From Rhodoglobus sp. (GTDB taxonomy: Bacteria; Actinomycetota; Actinomycetes; Actinomycetales; Microbacteriaceae), in NCBI GenBank assembly GCA_025464445.1, contig JAODLY010000026.1:1-64000 (forward strand): 64,000 bases of DNA, written 5' to 3'. The notes under the pieces were generated by a model. It saw only the letters and a list, made by a program, of their open reading frames with translations, did not search any database and was not told the DNA's origin. Every line of letters starts with the position of its first letter. The first letter of the stretch is position 1. Shown one piece after another: positions 8,363 through 15,816 of the stretch. The translations under genes and the position numbers were made by a program.

Positions 8363-9222
8363 GCGACGGGATGCCGCCTGCCGGCTGGTACCCCGACGTG
8401 CTGGACCCTGAGCAGTTGCGCTGGTGGGACGGCAGCGCCTGGACGGAACGCGTGCACGGCCGGCCGACCCGCCCGACTCCCGTCGGGCCGTCCGGCTCAG
8501 CCGCCGCTGCCGACGCGCCGCAGAGCCGTCGCGAACTGCGCTCCCAGGTCGGCGCCCTCGTGCACGGTCAGCCTGACGCACCCGAGACCAGCCACCAGCA
8601 CCAGTCATCGGCCGTCTCGACCCTCGAGCGCCCACCGGAAGGCGAGGAGTTCAAGCGCCCGGGTGAGAATTGGGAAGAACTCGAACCACCCGCCGCGAGC
8701 ACGCCGGACATCACGATCAACCCCGCGCTCTCCGCCCCAGACAAGCTGCGTGTCGCCGGGGGGTACAGTCCGCTTGGCGAGGTGCACCCCGACGACCGCA
8801 CCTGGAAGTACGTGCCTTACCGCGCCAGTGTGCAGACCCTGCCCGGCTGGCTTCTCGCGTTCTACCCGACATGGACGGGTGCGGGCCTCGGCGTCGCGCA
8901 GTTCCTGCTGCCCGCCGACCAGCTGTTCGCGCGCGTGGGCGTGCTGATCCTGATGCTGCTGCTGATCGTGGGCCTCGTGCGAGCGGACGCGGCACGGCTG
9001 CGCGACCGCGGCTTCGCCCCCGTGGCATCCCCGTGGTGGATCCTGCTGCCGGTCGTCTACTTCGTGATGCGCATCGTGCGCACGGGCTCCGGCAGCGTCG
9101 CACTGCTGTTGACGTTCCTCTTCGCTGATCTGGTCATCGCCGGTGCGGCTCTCTTGGCATTCTCCGCGATCTTCGGCGTGCCGCTGCAGACACTGCTCCA
9201 GGCGGCTCTCGCCGCTCGGTAG
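8359..9222 (+). CDS. DUF2510 domain-containing integral membrane protein
   Basis: 287 residues. DUF2510 is at residues 4-33 (GMPPAGWYPDVL, then LRWWDGSAWTERV), followed by about 110 polar, probably disordered residues. Roughly four hydrophobic segments lie between 165 and 285, including LIVGLVRADA, WWILLPVVYFVM and LVIAGAALLAF. This is the usual actinobacterial arrangement of a cytosolic DUF2510 tethered to a small membrane domain. It is coupled to the 71-aa gene upstream by ATGA. Function unknown. Confidence 0.75.
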   Translation: MSDGMPPAGWYPDVLDPEQLRWWDGSAWTERVHGRPTRPTPVGPSGSAAAADAPQSRRELRSQVGALVHGQPDAPETSHQHQSSAVSTLERPPEGEEFKRPGENWEELEPPAASTPDITINPALSAPDKLRVAGGYSPLGEVHPDDRTWKYVPYRASVQTLPGWLLAFYPTWTGAGLGVAQFLLPADQLFARVGVLILMLLLIVGLVRADAARLRDRGFAPVASPWWILLPVVYFVMRIVRTGSGSVALLLTFLFADLVIAGAALLAFSAIFGVPLQTLLQAALAAR

Positions 9223-9232
9223 CCTTGGGGTG

Positions 9233-9754
9233 ATGACTATCACCGCAGCCGCCGACGGGTCAGCCCTCGGCAATCCCGGCCCAGCGGGCTGGGCCTGGTA
9301 CGTCGACGACAACACCTGGGCGGCCGGCGGGTGGAAGCACGCCACAAACAACCAGGGTGAGCTGAAGGCCGTGCTCGAGCTGCTGCGGGCGACGGCGCAC
9401 GTCGATGACGACCTGCACATCCTGTGCGACAGCCAGTACGTGATCAACTCCGTGACCAAGTGGATGCCCGGCTGGAAGGCCAAGGGCTGGCGCAAGCGCG
9501 ACGGCAAACCGGTGTTGAACCTCGAGTTGCTCCGGGAGCTGGACGCGGCTCTCGCCGGCCGCCGCTACCGGTTCGAGTGGGTGAGGGGCCACATCGGCCA
9601 CGAGCTGAACGAAGCGGCGGATGACCGCGCTCGCGGTGCCGCAGAAGCCTTCGCCAGGGGTGCCCTGCCCGACACGGGCCCGGGTTACCCGGGCGGCGCT
9701 CCCGCAGTCACGCGGGATGCCGAGGCATCCGCGACGCCCGACACGTTGTTCTGA
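9233..9754 (+). CDS. rnhA: Ribonuclease HI
   Basis: 173 residues. It cleaves the RNA strand of RNA:DNA hybrids with a two-metal centre. Catalytic acids are visible: Asp in AAADGSALGNPGPAGWA, Glu in NNQGELKAV, Asp in LHILCDSQYVINSV, and Asp in LNEAADDRARG after the VRGHIGHELNE loop. The ATG at 9233 has TAGCCT (9220-9225) ending 7 nt upstream. About 30 codons of open frame before it overlap the preceding membrane-protein gene and are not coding. Its TGA abuts the convergent gene's stop in TGATCA. Confidence 0.92.
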   Translation: MTITAAADGSALGNPGPAGWAWYVDDNTWAAGGWKHATNNQGELKAVLELLRATAHVDDDLHILCDSQYVINSVTKWMPGWKAKGWRKRDGKPVLNLELLRELDAALAGRRYRFEWVRGHIGHELNEAADDRARGAAEAFARGALPDTGPGYPGGAPAVTRDAEASATPDTLF

Positions 9755-10075
9755 TCAGGCGGTCGCCAGCGCGAAGTAGGCGATGATCCCCGACGACACG
9801 AGCGACACCAGGGCGATCGCGATCAGTCCGCCGGCGAGCAGCCTCAGCCGTTGCGCGCCCGGGCCGACGATGAGGCGCACCACGACCATCGCGACATAGA
9901 GCACCGCCACGGTGATGGACGCTCCGAGGCCCACCCCGGCGGGCGGCATCCACGTCATCGGCAACAGCACAGCCAGGGCGATCACCGTGAACAGCCCGCC
10001 CACGATCAGCCAGCTTCGTCCGGTGGACGTCGTGAGCGCCGGCTGCAGTCCGATCCTGCTCGGATCCTCTGTCAT
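9755..10075 (-). CDS. Small membrane protein, unknown
   Basis: 106 residues with three predicted membrane helices (about 22-45, 50-68, 78-104) and a short polar N-terminus. No family is recognised. TACCGT (minus strand of 10082-10087) ends 6 nt before the ATG, suggesting leaderless expression. Confidence 0.65.
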   Translation of the reverse strand: MTEDPSRIGLQPALTTSTGRSWLIVGGLFTVIALAVLLPMTWMPPAGVGLGASITVAVLYVAMVVVRLIVGPGAQRLRLLAGGLIAIALVSLVSSGIIAYFALATA

Positions 10076-10138
10076 GCCTCGACGGTACGCCCGTCGGGCA
10101 CGGGTGTGTCAACCCCCGTCGAGACGCCGGTGTACCGG

Positions 10139-10591
10139 CTAAGCGCTCCCGCGAAATGGCAGCGGGATCCAGGTGTCGACGATGGCGGCTCCCCCACCGG
10201 CGACGGTCGCGAGCCGCGGCAGGAAATGGGCCCACCCGTCGACGTGACCGGCGACCCGTAGGTCAGGCAGCTCGGAGTGTACGAGATCCACGCGGGTGCC
10301 GCCGGCACTCGGCGAGAGGCTGAAGCTGACGCGCGATGACCCCGCCGGAAACTCGTCGCTGCCCGCCAGACCCCACGACACGACGACGCGGTGGGGTCGA
10401 TCGACCTCGAGGTAGGTGCCGCGGATCGGCGAACCCGCGATGTCGACCTGGAACGTGCCGCCGGCGCGGGGTTCGAGGGTGGCGCGTTGGCCCATCCACG
10501 CGGTCATCCCCTCGGCCGTGACGAGGTACTCGAACACCTCGTCTGGGGTCGCCGCGATCTCGATGCTCGTGGCGTACTCAGCCACGGGCAT
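10139..10591 (-). CDS. SRPBCC (AHSA1-like) domain protein
   Basis: 150 residues with the START/Bet v 1-like pattern of the AHSA1 group: SIEIAATPDEVFEYLVTAEG, TAWMGQRATLEPRAGGTF, IRGTYLEVDRPHRVVVSWG and a C-terminal GWAHFLPRLATVA. Such proteins bind hydrophobic ligands; those next to ArsR regulators are common but mostly uncharacterised. Its start overlaps the end of the ArsR gene by 14 bp, so they form one operon. Confidence 0.8.
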   Translation of the reverse strand: MPVAEYATSIEIAATPDEVFEYLVTAEGMTAWMGQRATLEPRAGGTFQVDIAGSPIRGTYLEVDRPHRVVVSWGLAGSDEFPAGSSRVSFSLSPSAGGTRVDLVHSELPDLRVAGHVDGWAHFLPRLATVAGGGAAIVDTWIPLPFRGSA

Positions 10592-10892
10592 CCCGCCCTT
10601 CGACTGCGGCTTTCAGGGCGGCGAGCTGCATCGGCCAGAAGTCGTCGAGGTAGCTGCGCACGGCCGCGAAGCCATCGGTGTCGACAGTGAAGAGGTGTCG
10701 CGTGCCCTCGCGCGTCTCGGTGACCAGGCCGGCGGAGCGCAGCACGCGAAGGTGGTGGGATGTCGTCTGTTGCGACAGTCCGAGCGTCTCGGCCAGCTCC
10801 CCCACAGGTCGCGGCTCGTTGCGGATCACCCCGAGGATCGCGCGGCGGTTGCCGTCTGCCAGGGCGCGCAGCGCACCGTCGAGATCGTTCAT
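10578..10892 (-). CDS. ArsR-family winged-helix transcriptional regulator
   Basis: 104 residues. The winged helix is clear: LADGNRRAILGVI, then PVGELAETLGLSQQTTSHHL (recognition helix) and LVTETREGTRHLF (wing). No metal-binding ELCVCDL-type cysteine motif is present, so it belongs to the non-metal ArsR group often paired with SRPBCC proteins. TAACGT (minus strand of 10899-10904) ends 6 nt before the ATG. It probably controls its own operon; an operator cannot be assigned. Confidence 0.85.
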   Translation of the reverse strand: MNDLDGALRALADGNRRAILGVIRNEPRPVGELAETLGLSQQTTSHHLRVLRSAGLVTETREGTRHLFTVDTDGFAAVRSYLDDFWPMQLAALKAAVEGRDARG

Positions 10893-10953
10893 GCGAGCAC
10901 GTTACCACAAACAGCGACTTGTACATGTTGGATGTTGTGGTTATGGTGCAGTC

Positions 10954-11316
10954 ATGACCACTTCTTCAATCGCCCGCGCCTACATCGGCGCCGTGAGCAC
11001 CCACGACCTGGCCCCGCTCGAGACCCTGCTCGACGATTCGCTGGACGCGCTGTTCGCTGGCGGCCACCTCGACAAGGCCGGCTGGATCGCCGCGCTGCAG
11101 CGCCTGCTGCCGGTGCTCGTGCGCAACGACATCCGCGAGGTCTTCGTCGACGGCGATAGGGCTTGCGTCGTCTACGGCTTCGTGACCGACACCCCAGTTG
11201 GCGCGGTCACCTGTGTGGAGTTGCTCACCGTCAGCGAAGGCCAGATCACGTCAATCGAGCTGCTGCTCGACCGTGTCGCGTTCGCGCCGGTGAACGCGGC
11301 GCTGGCGGACCGCTAG
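10954..11316 (+). CDS. NTF2-like (SnoaL-type) protein
   Basis: 120 residues with the cone-shaped NTF2-like pattern: SIARAYIGAVSTHDLAPLE, then LFAGGHLDKAGWIAALQ and a beta-rich C-terminal half ending ITSIELLLDRVAF. Enzymatic role unknown. TATGGT (10942-10947) ends 6 nt before the ATG. It diverges from the ArsR gene and shares a CTAG stop palindrome (11313-11316) with the gene facing it. Confidence 0.7.
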   Translation: MTTSSIARAYIGAVSTHDLAPLETLLDDSLDALFAGGHLDKAGWIAALQRLLPVLVRNDIREVFVDGDRACVVYGFVTDTPVGAVTCVELLTVSEGQITSIELLLDRVAFAPVNAALADR

Positions 11317-11600
11317 ACAGCCTGCCAGCGCGACCCGTTGCGTGCCGTGATCCGCCAGCCGGCCACCGCCGCCAGCGCCTGAACCGTGGATGCCACGTGC
11401 CGTCCGACCTGGGCCGCGATCTCCACATCGTCCGCCGCAAACCGCACAACGATCCGTGCCTGCCCGGATATCACCTGCAGGTCCGTGGCCTCGACTACCG
11501 CGAGCTCGAGCGCGGCCGCCTTCGCGGCCGGGAGAACCTCAGAGGGTGCGACACCCGCCGCCAGGGTGCCGATCGCGAGGGTGACGCGGAAGCTGGGCAC
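11313..11600 (-). CDS. Conserved hypothetical protein
   Basis: 95 residues opening with MPSFRVTLAIGTL, followed by an Ala-rich helix and two strands (LAVVEATDLQVISGQ, ARIVVRFAADDVEIAAQVG), ending RITARNGSRWQAV. The pattern resembles a small conserved actinobacterial family without a named domain. The start is GTG with TAGGAT (minus strand of 11607-11612) ending 6 nt upstream. The 178 bp behind it (11601-11778) hold no recognisable gene. Confidence 0.6.
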   Translation of the reverse strand: MPSFRVTLAIGTLAAGVAPSEVLPAAKAAALELAVVEATDLQVISGQARIVVRFAADDVEIAAQVGRHVASTVQALAAVAGWRITARNGSRWQAV

Positions 11601-11778
11601 TGTTCGATCCTACGGACCGACTCGAGCGGCGCCCTGCTCGCCTGCCGCCCGACCTGCGACACCGACCTCTTCGCCGCGATCGCACGTGGCGGGCACGACC
11701 CGTGGGCGACTGAGCACAGCGTTGGACGCGATGGCCGCGATGGCCGCGATTTGAGGGGTTCTTCGCGGCGACCGCAGG

Positions 11779-13533
11779 CTAAGCGCTCGGGATGAACTTC
11801 GAGAGGTATTCGCGCAGATCGGGGTCGACTACATAAACATATGTGCCGAGGATGCCGCGGGTCAGGAGCACCGCATAGATATTGGTCACGAAGCGCAGGA
11901 GGTCGTCGTCCGTGTACTTCTTGCCGCGAACCGGGTTGTTCTCTTTGCCTTTCGTGTCGAAGTAGGAGTCCTTGTCGAAGATGATGGTCTTCGTGGCCGT
12001 GTCGTACCGAAGATCGCGCCCGATTATCACGCCGGCGTAGTTCAGGTCGTAACCCTGGATCGTGTGGATAGATCCGACCTCCTCCAAGGAGTTGGGCGAA
12101 GCTACCCAATCGACGTCAGTGCTGTTCCACTGAAGCCGGAGCCCATCGAGCTCGATGTCATACGCGCTCTTGTCGTTCTTGGACGCCCACTTCCAGGCGA
12201 AACCTGCGAGCATGCGTGACAACCCCATTTCGGCATCCCTGCGCCGGATCTCAGCCTGCATCGCTGGGAGGCTGCGGAACATCTTCAGGGCGTAGCCGTC
12301 GAACGTGGCCGTGTTCGGTAAGTCCGTCGTGCCGAGGATGCTCCGGATATAGCCCACATAGTCGGAGCCGGCCTGCACCCGCATCTGGGTAGCCAATGGG
12401 TAGTGACGGTTCGACGTCCTTGCTGCGCTGACTACTTCTGCGATCAGTTCGGGAGGGAGGTCTGCAGGTCGGACGCTTTGCGCAGCGTCGACAAGAAGGA
12501 TCTGATGGGTGCTCTTTGCTGTGATCCAGTCGAGCTGAGTCTTGGTGATGTCGTCGGTACCGAACAGTTGTTCGGTGATGTCCTTGAACTTCTTGTTCTG
12601 CACACCGGACGACTGGTTTGCTCGCTGATTCAATCGATGTGCTTCGTCGACGATCAACAGGTCAAAGTGCCGATCGGTCGCGCCGACATCGAAGGCGGTC
12701 ATGACCATGTCGGGGTTGAGACCGGGCGTCTTGCGAAACACCTTCTTAATCGACTCGCGAAGGGACTGCTGGGGCACCACCAGTCCAATCCGGATGCCGT
12801 CTAGAAGTTCTCGATATCCCTCCAGGAAGAACTCGGAGAAGATTGAGTCGCTGTCGAGGTCTTCTGCGGGCACGGTGTTGGCGATGTCGATCAGCAGCTT
12901 GATCATGTAGATCCCGACGACGGTCTTGCCGGTGCCTGGTTCGCCCTGGACTACGACCGTGCTTCCCGAACCAGACCGAAGATCGTCGAAGAAGCCCTCG
13001 AGGATGCCCTCGACCGCGATCGCCTGATCCTGTGTCAACGCCTTGAACGGCGAGAGTTTGAACAGGTCACTGTTCTCGATCTCAGGGATAGTTCGCGTGA
13101 AAACGCCATCTCGTTTGAGCTGATCGAAGACCTCGCGAAAAGTGTCGCGATAGCGTCCACGGTCGTAATAGTCGGATTCCGTTATGCCGTCGTTCCGATT
13201 GAGGACTCGGTACGCGCCGTCGCCCGCAAGCATCCGGATGAGGTAGGACTCCAAATCCAGACAGACCGATTTGTTGAACGTCTCGTCGACGATCACGCGG
13301 ATTTTGGACAGGTGCCGCTTCTCGGGCGAAGCGAGGTGCTGCCGCATTCGCGCGGCCGCGTTGAGGGACTCCCCGACGTATACGTCGTTCAGGCGTTCCT
13401 TTGTCGAGCGTCGCGTCGTCGCGTCGTCCAACACATAGACCACAGGCCAGTTGATGTTCCGCTGGTTAAGGGGCGCCCATCGATTTACGGCACCGAGTGT
13501 GAAGTCGAGGCCAGTGATGTCAAAGGGCGTCAT
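11779..13533 (-). CDS. GIY-YIG nuclease-like domain fused to DUF2075 helicase
   Basis: 584 residues. An N-terminal GIY-YIG-like module (about 31-100) shows VVYVLDD, DVYVGES and a helix RMRQHL, with a candidate catalytic Glu in LDLESYLIR. The C-terminal DUF2075/Schlafen-helicase-like part has Walker A GEPGTGKT (197-204), Walker B LLIVDEAHR (about 291-299) and motif HTIQGYDLNYAGVIIG. Family members occur in defence loci and elsewhere; the role here is inference. Codon usage is visibly less GC-rich than in flanking genes, suggesting transfer. The start (Met, 13533) overlaps the MazG-like gene by 14 bp, so they are co-transcribed. Confidence 0.8.
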   Translation of the reverse strand: MTPFDITGLDFTLGAVNRWAPLNQRNINWPVVYVLDDATTRRSTKERLNDVYVGESLNAAARMRQHLASPEKRHLSKIRVIVDETFNKSVCLDLESYLIRMLAGDGAYRVLNRNDGITESDYYDRGRYRDTFREVFDQLKRDGVFTRTIPEIENSDLFKLSPFKALTQDQAIAVEGILEGFFDDLRSGSGSTVVVQGEPGTGKTVVGIYMIKLLIDIANTVPAEDLDSDSIFSEFFLEGYRELLDGIRIGLVVPQQSLRESIKKVFRKTPGLNPDMVMTAFDVGATDRHFDLLIVDEAHRLNQRANQSSGVQNKKFKDITEQLFGTDDITKTQLDWITAKSTHQILLVDAAQSVRPADLPPELIAEVVSAARTSNRHYPLATQMRVQAGSDYVGYIRSILGTTDLPNTATFDGYALKMFRSLPAMQAEIRRRDAEMGLSRMLAGFAWKWASKNDKSAYDIELDGLRLQWNSTDVDWVASPNSLEEVGSIHTIQGYDLNYAGVIIGRDLRYDTATKTIIFDKDSYFDTKGKENNPVRGKKYTDDDLLRFVTNIYAVLLTRGILGTYVYVVDPDLREYLSKFIPSA

Positions 13534-13840
13534 ACTTCGCGCTGCTGCCACGTGCCTTGTCCACCGGGTACTTCGCGCGGCTGATGGCCAGCTTGTCCAA
13601 GATGATCTCGTTGGGATCGGCACCGATCTTGGCGGCGAGCATCATGCAGTAGGTGAGCACGTCGGCGAGTTCTTCCCGAACGCGGGCGTCGTCTGCGTCG
13701 ACGTCCCACTGGAAGCATTCGAGGAGCTCGGCGGCTTCGATTGAGATGCTCTTCGCGAGGTTTTCAGGAGTGTGGAACTGGGACCAGTCTCGTTCGGCGA
13801 CGAAGGTGGCGATCTCGTCGCTAACGGTCAGGTCTGGCAT
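13520..13840 (-). CDS. MazG-like nucleotide pyrophosphohydrolase
   Basis: 106 residues with the all-alpha NTP-pyrophosphatase metal-binding pattern EAAELLECFQW (ExxE) and REELADVLTYCMMLA (ExxD). This fits the dCTPase/MazG-like group that hydrolyses (d)NTPs to monophosphates. Length is right for a single-domain protein. TAAATT (minus strand of 13847-13852) ends 6 nt before the ATG. It heads a two-gene unit with the helicase; nucleotide hydrolases and helicases paired in low-GC islands are frequent in defence loci. Confidence 0.8.
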   Translation of the reverse strand: MPDLTVSDEIATFVAERDWSQFHTPENLAKSISIEAAELLECFQWDVDADDARVREELADVLTYCMMLAAKIGADPNEIILDKLAISRAKYPVDKARGSSAKYDAL

Positions 13841-13960
13841 GGCGTCAATTTACCAGCGGGATGCGATAGGCGGCGGGCAAAGTAGAACTAAACCAATATT
13901 CACCGACGCAAATGAGTATCCTTCGGATGGCAGGCTCGGACATTCACGAGGAGGAAAGTT

Positions 13961-14449
13961 ATGCATCAACGAACCTGGTTGCCCACGGGGTTCAGCGCGA
14001 GCCTCACCGGTGGGGGGATCGCGGGAACCTGGATAGAGTCCGACGCGCAAATTTGTCAAAAGCTAGCGGGATACGTCGAAGACAAGAGATTCATGTTCGA
14101 TGCTGTTAGATCCGAGTACGGGGATCACGTATTTCTGTCCGTACAGAACGTCCGCGAGTATGCGGTTCAGGCTCAATATCTTCCCAGAAGCAGGACCTCT
14201 CAGGCTGCGATCAAGGAGATCAGGCGCGCTTGTCGTGCGTACGTGTCCTCAGTCGGACGAGACCCGGATGCGGAGACCTTGGACGTGGCACTGCTCGCGA
14301 TTCGGCGCAGGATTGGTTCTTCGTTACTTGCGCTGGTCGAGAAATACGATCTCGAGTGCGACCTGGATCTATCCGACTATCGGGAGGACGGCATCGAGAT
14401 CCTCAATGGTTGGATGCGCAAAGAACCATACGACCTTCGACCAAACTAG
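13961..14449 (+). CDS. DUF6650-like protein
   Basis: 162 residues. The N-terminal TGFSASLTGGGIAGTWIES and the following KLAGYVEDKRFMFDAV resemble the conserved start of DUF6650, a bacterial family of unknown function with a GISTPLGGISW-type motif; assignment by pattern only. The C-terminal half is helical (IKEIRRACRAYVSSVG, LLALVEKYDLECDLDL). A strong GAGGAGG ribosome site precedes the ATG. Like the flanking island it uses more A/T-ending codons than the chromosome around it. Confidence 0.6.
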   Translation: MHQRTWLPTGFSASLTGGGIAGTWIESDAQICQKLAGYVEDKRFMFDAVRSEYGDHVFLSVQNVREYAVQAQYLPRSRTSQAAIKEIRRACRAYVSSVGRDPDAETLDVALLAIRRRIGSSLLALVEKYDLECDLDLSDYREDGIEILNGWMRKEPYDLRPN

Positions 14450-14499
14450 GTTCCACAAGCACAAGAGGTTCGTCTTGCTTTGGTATTTGGTCGAGGACC

Positions 14500-14634
14500 A
14501 AGTTGCGTTCAGACGGACCGTTCCTCGCGATGTTGCTCGAGTTTGACCAATTTGTGGAGCACTCGGACAGGCTTGTGATGGTCGGTTATTCCTTCCGGGA
14601 CGACCTTAAGAAGGCGATTCGGCGCCGGTCTTGA
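14500..14634 (+). pseudogene. C-terminal fragment of a SIR2-like (defence-type) protein
   Basis: About 44 codons, ending in TGA, read KLRSDGPFLAMLLEFDQF then SDRLVMVGYSFRDDLK. This strongly resembles the C-terminal signature of SIR2-like proteins of antiphage loci (RSDGPFL...DRLVVIGYSFRDDHIN). No start or upstream domain is in frame. The preceding bases read in another frame as KRFVLLWYLVEDQ, so deletion plus frameshift is likely. Assignment is by motif memory. Confidence 0.5.
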
Positions 14635-14854
14635 TCCACTGGGCGGGGCTCGCGCGCAGCAGGATGCCCGCCTTGGTCGAACTGTTCGGTGAGGTCGGCG
14701 AGGAAGATGGCTTCGACGGTGGTATCCGTGGGCATGCGGGCGAGGAGTGCGTGGGCGGTGTCAGTGAGTTGGGATGTCGCATGACAGCAACCCGTCCAGC
14801 TCAGGCCTTGTTGAGCACGACTCACGTGGCCTATGCTCACCGCAGGAGGCAACG
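14635..14854. other. No confident gene; probable island remnant
   Basis: Between the SIR2-like fragment and the G5-domain gene no complete gene is convincing. On the minus strand, about 14650-14790 has host-like codon usage reading TAHALLARMPTDTTVEAIF then LADLTEQFDQGGHPA, without a good start or ribosome site. It may be the tail of a lost gene. Confidence 0.3.
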
Positions 14855-15472
14855 ATGCCCAAGATCCCAGTCCGCCGACCGCTGACGAAGAGTGAGAAAG
14901 TGATGCTCGGCATTGCCGGCGGCATTCTGGCTGTGATGGCACTGAGTTCGCTCGCAAACGCCAAGCCATCTGCGCAGTCGATCCAGCTCGTGGCTGAGTC
15001 AAGCCAACAAAGCGAGGTCACTCCCACTCCGAAGGCGTCCGTCGTAGTCACGGGGGAAGAAACCGAAGTCGTATCTATTCCGTTCGACAAGCAGGCGATT
15101 GATGATGAGAACTACCCCGCCGGCACCGTGCAGGTGACCACTGTGGGAGTTCCGGGCACCAAAACCGTCGTGTACCAGGTGACTAAGCGAGATGGTCTTG
15201 AGACATCACGGACAGTGCTATCGGAGACGGTGACGCTCGCGCCGGTCTCCGAGGTCACATCGCGCGGAACGTATGTGGCTCCCCCGCCTGTTGCCGCCGC
15301 GCCATCGGGATGCGATCCAAACTACGACGGCGGATGCGTGCCGATTGCGAGCGACGTCGACTGCGCGGGCGGAAGCGGGAACGGACCGGCCTACGTTAGC
15401 GGTCCCGTGTACGTGGTTGGATCAGACATCTACGGTCTCGACCGCGACGGCGACGGGGTTGCCTGCGGGTAG
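14855..15472 (+). CDS. G5-domain protein with C-terminal Excalibur-like module
   Basis: 205 residues. A membrane segment or signal anchor lies at about residues 17-36 (VMLGIAGGILAVMALSS). A G5 domain follows (about 65-140: TEVVSIPFDKQAIDDEN, GTKTVVYQVTKRDG), typical of actinobacterial cell-surface and resuscitation-type proteins that bind wall or glycan. The C-terminus has paired cysteines and ends YGLDRDGDGVACG, the calcium-binding Excalibur-like DxDxDGxxC signature. An AGGAGG ribosome site fixes the ATG. Likely an extracytoplasmic, wall-associated protein. Confidence 0.75.
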   Translation: MPKIPVRRPLTKSEKVMLGIAGGILAVMALSSLANAKPSAQSIQLVAESSQQSEVTPTPKASVVVTGEETEVVSIPFDKQAIDDENYPAGTVQVTTVGVPGTKTVVYQVTKRDGLETSRTVLSETVTLAPVSEVTSRGTYVAPPPVAAAPSGCDPNYDGGCVPIASDVDCAGGSGNGPAYVSGPVYVVGSDIYGLDRDGDGVACG

Positions 15473-15485
15473 CTGAAGCTGTCGG

Positions 15486-15510
15486 GGCGGGCGACTCCGG
15501 TTCGCCCGCC
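15486..15510. terminator. Bidirectional hairpin between convergent genes
   Basis: GGCGGGCGA (15486-15494) pairs with TCGCCCGCC (15502-15510) around a 7-nt loop. It sits midway between the G5-domain stop and the stop of the convergent 49-aa gene, so it can serve both. Confidence 0.6.
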
Positions 15511-15517
15511 AGGTCGA

Positions 15518-15667
15518 CTAGTTGACCTTTGTCCATTTCGTGTTCTGACCGGGTCCGCATTTGGCGCACGGAGGCAGCACATCGCTCGCGTCGTCCAGTG
15601 TTACCTGGTGCCCGTAAGCATCCTGGTATGTGCCCTTGCCTGGCTTCTCGCCAATGTCGTAAGACAT
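15518..15667 (-). CDS. Small zinc-ribbon/YjzC-like protein (49 aa)
   Basis: 49 residues: MSYDIGEKPGKGTY at the start, LDDASDVLPPCAKCGPGQN in the middle and TKWTKV at the end. The C-terminal CAKC with LPP and WTKV matches small rubredoxin-like ribbons of the form GTYxCxxCGxxVxL...LPPCxxCgxTxWxxV, but the first CxxC is absent (TYQDAYGHQV), so half the zinc site is missing. GGAG lies about 6 nt before the ATG. Function unknown. Confidence 0.6.
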   Translation of the reverse strand: MSYDIGEKPGKGTYQDAYGHQVTLDDASDVLPPCAKCGPGQNTKWTKVN

Positions 15668-15767
15668 ATTGACTCCGTTCTGTCCGCACGCGAAACGGCT
15701 TCGCCGAGTTGCGGACGACTAGACCCTCTCACTGGCCGCCGACACAGGAAGATTATTCACCTCGAAA

Positions 15768-15802
15768 GTCGGGGGCGGGCGTGAATCACGACCGCCCCCG
15801 AC
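15768..15802 (-). terminator. Long nested hairpin downstream of membrane protein gene
   Basis: GTCGGGGGCGG (15768-15778) pairs with CCGCCCCCGAC (15792-15802), and the interior contains a further CGTGA/TCACG stem. It lies 15 nt past the stop of the minus-strand gene at 15817. There is no clear T-tract. Confidence 0.65.
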
Positions 15803-15816
15803 CAAGCTGTCGAGAG

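Noticed and set aside
14586-15002. Minus-strand frame of 138 codons across the island border
   Set aside because: Its first half is antisense to the G5-domain gene; only the last third has host-like codon usage and no start or ribosome site supports it.
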